From Actinomycetes bacterium (GTDB lineage: Bacteria; Actinomycetota; Acidimicrobiia; Acidimicrobiales; Palsa-688): a DNA stretch of 64,000 nucleotides. The stretch covers positions 1 through 64,000 of the forward strand of contig JAKBBA010000016.1 of the NCBI GenBank assembly GCA_021808665.1, read 5' to 3'. Below the pieces are notes generated by a model. It was not told where the DNA came from. It did not search any database and worked only from the letters and a program-made list of their open reading frames with translations. Below, one piece after another: positions 59,424 to 64,000 of this stretch (the first letter of the stretch is position 1; each line of letters begins with the position of its first letter). The translations under genes and the position numbers were made by a program.

Positions 59424-60664
59424 ACCGCGTCCGCCTGGAAGTCGAACTGGAACGAGCCGATGCTAACCACGTCGCCGGTCCGAGCCCCGGCCCGTTGCAG
59501 GGCGCGGTCGACTCCTAGACGTTTGAGCCGCGCCTGGGCGTACTCGAGCGCGTCAGGTACGGTCATATCGGACAGTGCCACCGCCCGCTCGGCAGAGCGA
59601 CCTCGGACTACCCACCCACCGTCGTCGCCACGAGACACGACCACCCCTGCCTGCTGGGGTCGGTGCAGCACGAAGCGCCCTTCCGGCGCCCCCTCGGCGC
59701 GAGCCCTTTCGACCATGCCGGCGAGCGCTCCGAGCAGCGGGCGCAACCCTTCGCCAGTGAGCGCAGATACTTTCGTTCCGTCCCATTCGGTGGCGTCGGG
59801 AGCGTCGGCCTTGGACCCGACGACAATCCGCGGCCGCTCCAGCAGCGCGGGCTCGTAACGTCTCAACTCTTCGAGCAGGACTTCTTGCTGCTCAAGTGGC
59901 GACCGACCGCCAGACTGCGACAGGTCTAACAGCACCAACAGTGCTCGGGCTCTTTCGATGTGGCGGAGGAATCTGTGACCCAACCCTTTGCCTTCGCTGG
60001 CTCCTTCGATCAGACCGGGTATGTCTGCCACGACCAGTTCGTGCTCGTCGAATCGCACGACGCCGAGATGGGGTTCGAGCGTAGTGAAAGGGTAGTCGGC
60101 GATCTTCGGTCTCGCCGACGACACCTTGGAGATGAGCGTGCTCTTACCTGCGTTGGGGAAGCCGACTATGGCTACGTCCGCCATAAGCTTCAACTCCAAG
60201 TCGAGCCATCTCTCCTCGCCCAGTTCAGCCTGCTCGGCGAATGCTGGGGCCCGACGTCGGTTGGACAGAAACCTTGCGTTGCCCCGGCCTCCGGATCCCC
60301 CCCTTGCAGCGATCCACTGGTCGCCGTGGCGAGCGAGGTCGGCTATGACCGACCCGTCGGCGTCCTTTACCACCGTGCCTTCCGGGACTGCTACGAACAG
60401 ATCCTCCCCGCCTTTACCATGACGACCCTTCCCCATACCGTGGGTTCCGTTGCCGGCGCGCCGGTGGGGGTGGTCTCGAAAAGAGTAGAGCGACGCCACA
60501 TTGCGGTCAGCGACGAGCCACACATGACCGCCGTCGCCGCCGTCGCCGCCGTCGGGACCCCCTTTGGCTACGTGAGCTTCACGTCGGAAAGAAACTGAAC
60601 CTGCCCCGCCGTCGCCGCCTTTCACATGAACTTGAGCCTCGTCTACGAAAGAAGACGAGGACAT
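59420..60664 (-). CDS. obg: Obg GTPase (CgtA)
   Basis: 414 residues. The Obg glycine-rich domain (1-155, VKGGDGGAGSVSFRRE), GTPase domain (about 156-330; G1 GFPNAGKST, G3 DIPGL, G4 GSKAD), and OCT C-terminal domain (about 340-414) are complete. It is an essential ribosome-assembly and stringent-response GTPase. It sits between rpmA and proB, its usual place. Confidence 0.97.
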   Translation of the reverse strand: MSSSSFVDEAQVHVKGGDGGAGSVSFRREAHVAKGGPDGGDGGDGGHVWLVADRNVASLYSFRDHPHRRAGNGTHGMGKGRHGKGGEDLFVAVPEGTVVKDADGSVIADLARHGDQWIAARGGSGGRGNARFLSNRRRAPAFAEQAELGEERWLDLELKLMADVAIVGFPNAGKSTLISKVSSARPKIADYPFTTLEPHLGVVRFDEHELVVADIPGLIEGASEGKGLGHRFLRHIERARALLVLLDLSQSGGRSPLEQQEVLLEELRRYEPALLERPRIVVGSKADAPDATEWDGTKVSALTGEGLRPLLGALAGMVERARAEGAPEGRFVLHRPQQAGVVVSRGDDGGWVVRGRSAERAVALSDMTVPDALEYAQARLKRLGVDRALQRAGARTGDVVSIGSFQFDFQADAV

Positions 60665-60733
60665 CAGATGTCGCCTGGGTTCGCCACACCTGGCGCTGTC
60701 AGCGCTCTCCGAGCAGTACCGCTGGTAGGTCTG

Positions 60734-60985
60734 TCAGGTTGTGAGGACGTCAACCAGCTTGCGCCCTTTGCGGCTAGCGAACTTCACGGTCCCGTCGCTT
60801 AGAGCGAACAGTGTGTCATCTCCGCCCCTACCGACGTTGTCGCCGGGATGGAAGTGAGTTCCGCGCTGGCGGACGATTATCGAACCGGCGGTCACAGCTG
60901 TACCGTCGTAGACTTTCACCCCGAGTCGCTTTGCGGCCGAGTCCCTGCCGTTGCGGGTTGAGCCGCCACCCTTAGTCTTGGACAT
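60734..60985 (-). CDS. rpmA: 50S ribosomal protein L27
   Basis: 83 residues, [20 protein letters not shown] ... with [24 protein letters not shown], the conserved L27. The actinobacterial N-terminus has no cleavable leader. It follows rplU by 4 bp. Confidence 0.98.
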   Translation of the reverse strand: MSKTKGGGSTRNGRDSAAKRLGVKVYDGTAVTAGSIIVRQRGTHFHPGDNVGRGGDDTLFALSDGTVKFASRKGRKLVDVLTT

Positions 60986-60989
60986 TCTT

Positions 60990-61331
60990 TCAATCCTCCG
61001 AAACTGAGGCTGCTGCTACGCCCCCCAGGTCGATACCGGTTATCTCAACGGTGCTGTAATGCTGGCGGTGACCCCACGCTTTGCGACCCCGGGTCTTGGG
61101 CTTGTAGGTGAACCCCTTGATCTTTGGCCCTTTTGTCTCGCCGACGACTCTGGCGGTGACAGTCACCTTCGCCAGGTCTTGGGGCAGCGAGATGACCTGG
61201 GTTCCGTCGACGACGAGAACCGGTCTCAGCGACACCTGTTCCCCCGGGCTTGCACCTAGCCGCTCTACAGCTAGAGTTTCGCCCTCACGGACCGTCGCTT
61301 GTTTGCCACCACTGTCGATCACCGCATACAC
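60990..61331 (-). CDS. rplU: 50S ribosomal protein L21
   Basis: 113 residues. [19 protein letters not shown] and the [28 protein letters not shown] signature are intact. The GTG start has no Shine-Dalgarno but follows TATACT by 9 nt, so translation starts near the 5' end. It lies between rne and rpmA. Confidence 0.98.
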   Translation of the reverse strand: MYAVIDSGGKQATVREGETLAVERLGASPGEQVSLRPVLVVDGTQVISLPQDLAKVTVTARVVGETKGPKIKGFTYKPKTRGRKAWGHRQHYSTVEITGIDLGGVAAASVSED

Positions 61332-61340
61332 AAGAGGTTT

Positions 61341-61346
61341 AGTATA
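61341..61346 (-). promoter_or_regulatory. -10 box TATACT of rplU-rpmA
   Basis: TGGTATACT (extended -10) followed by 9 nt and GTG at 61331, within the 35-bp gap after rne. Confidence 0.65.
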
Positions 61347-61366
61347 CCAGCAAGGCTAAGGTCGCC

Positions 61367-63454
61367 TCACAGCAAGGACTGGTCGAAGACGATGCCACGG
61401 CCGCTGCAGGTGGGACAAGTGTCTGAGAAGGCCTCGATCAAGCCTTCGGAAATGCGTTTCCTTGTCATCTCTACGAGGCCAAGTTCGGAGATGTCGAACA
61501 CCTGAGTCCTGGTCTTATCCCTCGCCAGCGCGGATCGGAAAGTCCGCATGACCTCGGCCCTGTTGGGTGCGATCTCCATGTCTATGAAGTCGATGACGAT
61601 GATTCCCCCGATGTCACGCAGTCGAAGCTGGCGGGCTATCTCCTCGGCGGCCTCGAGGTTGTTGGCAAAAACAGTTTGTTCCAGGTTCGAAGTCCCTACG
61701 TTCTTGCCGGTGTTCACGTCGATCACGGTCAGTGCCTCGGTTCGCTCGATGATGAGAGAGCCACCGGAAGGCAACCACACCTTCCGGTCAAGAGCTTTGT
61801 GGACCTGCTCGTGGATGTGGTAGCGCTCGAAGACCGGGAGAGGGTCATCGGAAGTTCCGGACCACTCGATGCGGTCCGCGAGCTCGGGGTTGACGCTTGA
61901 CACGTATTCTTTCACTTCGTCGTAGAGTTCTCGGTCGTCGATGACGACACTGCGGTAGTCCTTGTTGAACTCCTCACGTATCACCCGCACCGCCATGCTC
62001 GGCTCCCGGTAGAGCAAGGCGGGTGCGCTTGATGCCGCCGCCAGACCTTCGATGCGCTCCCATTGACCTGCGAGCCGTAGGACGTCGCGGCGAAGTTCGT
62101 CCGCGGTGGCGCCCTCGGCTGCCGTCCTCACGATCAAACCATGCCCAGCCGGGCGGATGTCATCGAGGATCCGCCGCAGGCGCCTGCGTTCGTCGTCCGC
62201 GAGACGCTTCGAAATGCCGTAAGTGTCGCTTCCAGGGATGAGAACGACGAAGCGACCAGGCAGCGACACCTCCTGGGACAGTCGCGCTCCCTTCGTGCCG
62301 ATCGGGTTCTTCACCACCTGACATAGGACGGTCTGGCCGTTTTTCAGGAGCTGCTCTATGCGCGCGTTCTTAGCCGCACCGGCGAGTTTGCCTCTCGTCG
62401 GCAGTGAGTCCTGCCCGTCAGGCTGGGCCGTCTCGACGTCGTCCTTGTCGTAGCGGACGTCACCTCTGTAGAGCACAGCGTTCTTCGGGGTCCCGATGTC
62501 CACAAAGGCCGCCTCCATACCGGGTAAGACGTTTTGCACGCGGCCTAGGTAGATGTTGCCGTCGATCTGGTTTGCGTCGTCTGCCGGACGAGACACGTAG
62601 TGCTCAATTAGGGATCTTCCTTCGAGCACGGCGACCTGAGTGACGTCGCCTTTGGAGTGCACGACCATCGTGTAACGGCCGACCGGTCTGCCTTTGCGCT
62701 CCCGGCCTCGTCGCTTTTCAAGGGTGTCCTCATCGATCTCGACCGGGGCGTCTGAAAGAACAGCGCTAACCGGCTGGGGCTGCGTGGCTGCGCCATTCGC
62801 ACGCGCCGGCTTGCGCCTCCTTCGGTTCCGCTCCGCCGGAGTCTGGTCCCCTGAGGCGTCCCCAGCATCTCGGGAGGCCCTGCGGCGGGTCGCCTTTGGC
62901 GTGCCACCGCCGGAAGGTACAGCCGTAGGTGCAGCGCGGCTGTCGCCGATTTTAGGTCTCCCGGGGGGCGGGGGAATCGATTCCAAAGGTCGTATCGTCC
63001 AAGCGTGCGGCCCGCCGTCTGAAGTCGGAGCAGTCCGACCCACTCCGAGCGAGGCCTCGCTCTGGTCAGACGCCGGTTGAACGGCCTCGCGGTCGTCCCT
63101 CGCTGGACGCTGGCGCGTCCGGTTGCGATCCGAGCCGGCCGCACGAGACCCGTCCGGGCCGGATCCTTGCGCCTCGCCTCCGGCGACGTCCTGGGCGGCA
63201 TCCAAGCCAGGAGCGTCGGGCATGCCGGGTCGGGATCCTGCCCTGCGCCTACCCCCCCGGGAGCCCCGTCGACGCTTCCGTGACCCCCCCGTCACGTCCT
63301 CCGAGGCAGCCTGCAAGGCGGGGTCTGGAGCTGAGTGAGGTGCGGCCGCTTCCGGCCGGTCAACCTCGGGGGATGATCTCCCCGGGGGGTCCACATGATG
63401 GCCGGGGTCCACATGTTGGTTCATGCCGGTTCCGCCGGCGTTCGGGTCCGACAT
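61367..63454 (-). CDS. rne: Ribonuclease E/G
   Basis: 695 residues. A disordered, basic/acidic N-terminal extension (1-250) is typical of actinobacterial RNase E. An S1 domain (about 285-375, GNIYLGRVQNVLPGMEAAFVDIG) and the catalytic RNase H/DNase-like core follow, with LTVIDVNTGKNVG and IIVIDFIDME carrying the metal aspartates. The zinc-link CPTCSGRG is at the very end. AAGGGA 9 nt before the ATG is the ribosome site. It processes rRNA and mRNA. It precedes rplU as in most Actinobacteria. Confidence 0.97.
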   Translation of the reverse strand: MSDPNAGGTGMNQHVDPGHHVDPPGRSSPEVDRPEAAAPHSAPDPALQAASEDVTGGSRKRRRGSRGGRRRAGSRPGMPDAPGLDAAQDVAGGEAQGSGPDGSRAAGSDRNRTRQRPARDDREAVQPASDQSEASLGVGRTAPTSDGGPHAWTIRPLESIPPPPGRPKIGDSRAAPTAVPSGGGTPKATRRRASRDAGDASGDQTPAERNRRRRKPARANGAATQPQPVSAVLSDAPVEIDEDTLEKRRGRERKGRPVGRYTMVVHSKGDVTQVAVLEGRSLIEHYVSRPADDANQIDGNIYLGRVQNVLPGMEAAFVDIGTPKNAVLYRGDVRYDKDDVETAQPDGQDSLPTRGKLAGAAKNARIEQLLKNGQTVLCQVVKNPIGTKGARLSQEVSLPGRFVVLIPGSDTYGISKRLADDERRRLRRILDDIRPAGHGLIVRTAAEGATADELRRDVLRLAGQWERIEGLAAASSAPALLYREPSMAVRVIREEFNKDYRSVVIDDRELYDEVKEYVSSVNPELADRIEWSGTSDDPLPVFERYHIHEQVHKALDRKVWLPSGGSLIIERTEALTVIDVNTGKNVGTSNLEQTVFANNLEAAEEIARQLRLRDIGGIIVIDFIDMEIAPNRAEVMRTFRSALARDKTRTQVFDISELGLVEMTRKRISEGLIEAFSDTCPTCSGRGIVFDQSLL

Positions 63455-63777
63455 AACAGAAGTCCCTTCTGATCACGCGTGCCCTTCGGCGCGCGGCTTC
63501 CCTGGCAGGCGCGCATCGAGCCATCCGGCTCCGAGCTCGCACCGTGGGAAAGCGATTCAATTTCAAGTCTCTGACAACCTTCGATGCGAATGACAGCGCC
63601 GCGCAGAAGCCACGGCGGGAGTAACCGTCGCAACCGTCGACAGAGCGGTCAACGACAAGCCGAACGGACGCGGTGGGGTTTCATCGGATCGGCTTCACTC
63701 CACAAGGACACCATTGATATATGTATTCTAGGCGCCACTGAACCTCGTTCAGACCGCCGTAGCCTCCGGGTGAGCGC
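63455..63777. other. rodA-rne intergenic region / long rne leader
   Basis: 323 bp with no credible gene. An AT-rich block (about 63713-63730) contains TAGAAT on the minus strand (63725-63730), a likely -10 for rne. The resulting leader would be about 260 nt, long enough for RNase E autoregulation as known in E. coli. Confidence 0.5.
63738..63752. repeat. Dyad CTGAAC-N3-GTTCAG next to the rne promoter
   Basis: Perfect 6-bp arms around 3 nt, 25 bp beyond the rodA stop and just upstream of the TAGAAT box. It may be a weak rodA terminator or an operator. Confidence 0.4.
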
Positions 63778-64000
63778 TCAGCGGACTCCGTTCATCCTGA
63801 CGCTCATTACCAGTCCGATAGCCGCAAATGTCATGACCACAGATGACCCCCCGTAGCTCATCAGCGGCAGAGGTATACCGGCTACCGGCATGATTCCCAT
63901 GGCCATACCAACGTTCTCGAACACCTGGAACGCGATCATCGCGAACACGCCCACACACACCAAGGTGCCAAAGAGATCCTTGGCCATGTAGGCCGTTCGC
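63778..64000 (-). CDS. rodA: RodA/FtsW-family glycosyltransferase, C-terminal part (runs off right edge)
   Basis: The last about 73 residues. RTAYMAKDLFGTLVCVGVFAMIAFQVFENVGMAMGIMP and PLPLMSYGGSSVVMTFAAIGLVMSVRM show the SEDS family end, with the characteristic GIPLPLMSYGGSS motif. It polymerises lipid II with a class B PBP in elongation. The frame is open through the window edge. Its position before rne is the conserved mre-rodA-rne order; mreB itself is 41 kb away. Confidence 0.95.
   Translation of the reverse strand, partial: RTAYMAKDLFGTLVCVGVFAMIAFQVFENVGMAMGIMPVAGIPLPLMSYGGSSVVMTFAAIGLVMSVRMNGVR

Noticed and set aside
63584..63856. 90-residue plus-strand frame at the right edge
   Set aside because: It overlaps the rodA end antisense, has no ribosome site or motif, and lies in a probable regulatory region.

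Overview
The window is high-GC actinobacterial chromosome, most likely from the class Acidimicrobiia or a close relative. The evidence is two WhiB regulators, a class E sortase, a UPF0182 membrane protein, a DUF2342/F420-associated metalloprotease, class II DAHP synthase, a TatA-like protein, many GTG starts, and the conserved block rodA-rne-rplU-rpmA-obg-proB. Nearly all of it reads as core chromosome. I see no insertion sequence, CRISPR array or prophage.

Layout. (1) 1-3822: an ABC exporter (permease partly off the left edge) divergent from a two-component system. This block is visibly GC-richer than the rest and abuts the 3' end of the initiator tRNA gene (4167-4243), so it may be an acquired island. 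(2) 4.3-13.7 kb: redox and lipid metabolism (aldo/keto reductase, mycothiol-nitroreductase-like thioredoxin-fold protein, epoxide-hydrolase/SDR operon, DUF445, YceI, TIGR01777 epimerase, nucleotidyltransferase-like protein, acyl-CoA dehydrogenase). (3) 13.7-29.6 kb: envelope and division (UPF0182, DivIVA fused to a phage-head-like tail, PDZ-Lon protease, small membrane protein plus HEAT protein, tyrosine phosphatase, MreB, MoaE, a degenerate HtrA, epimerase, zincin, sortase E). (4) 29.6-34.4 kb: leuA-small ORF-ppk-nudix, with a leucine attenuator upstream of leuA. (5) 34.4-45.4 kb: two AIM24 proteins, WhiB, TatA, formiminotransferase, WhiB, two TrkA subunits, an AAA+/VWA pair, and nadD-membrane protein-rsfS. 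(6) 45.5-57.1 kb: DAHP synthase, a nitrite/sulfite reductase with two complete cysteine quartets, glucosaminidase, SPFH/zinc-ribbon protein, a MoxR/CoxE-VWA pair, proA, and a PspA operon. (7) 57.1-64 kb: gnd, proB, obg, rpmA, rplU, rne, and partial rodA, all on the minus strand.

Three patterns run across the window. First, about 18 transcription-unit-leading genes lack a Shine-Dalgarno sequence and instead carry a TANNNT hexamer (usually TAGNNT) 6-9 nt before the start codon. This is a leaderless-mRNA promoter architecture, and in at least two cases (pspA, the small ORF after leuA) the TAG is also the stop codon of the preceding gene. Downstream operon genes mostly use Shine-Dalgarno sites or 4-bp ATGA/GTGA overlaps. 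Second, several convergent gene pairs have strong hairpins in or across the coding 3' ends, acting presumably as shared terminators. Third, several proteins look like altered versions of known enzymes: a protease with all three triad residues replaced, a CPWA instead of CPWC thiol centre, a nucleotidyltransferase with a D-to-N change, and a sulfite/nitrite reductase with doubled iron-sulfur motifs.
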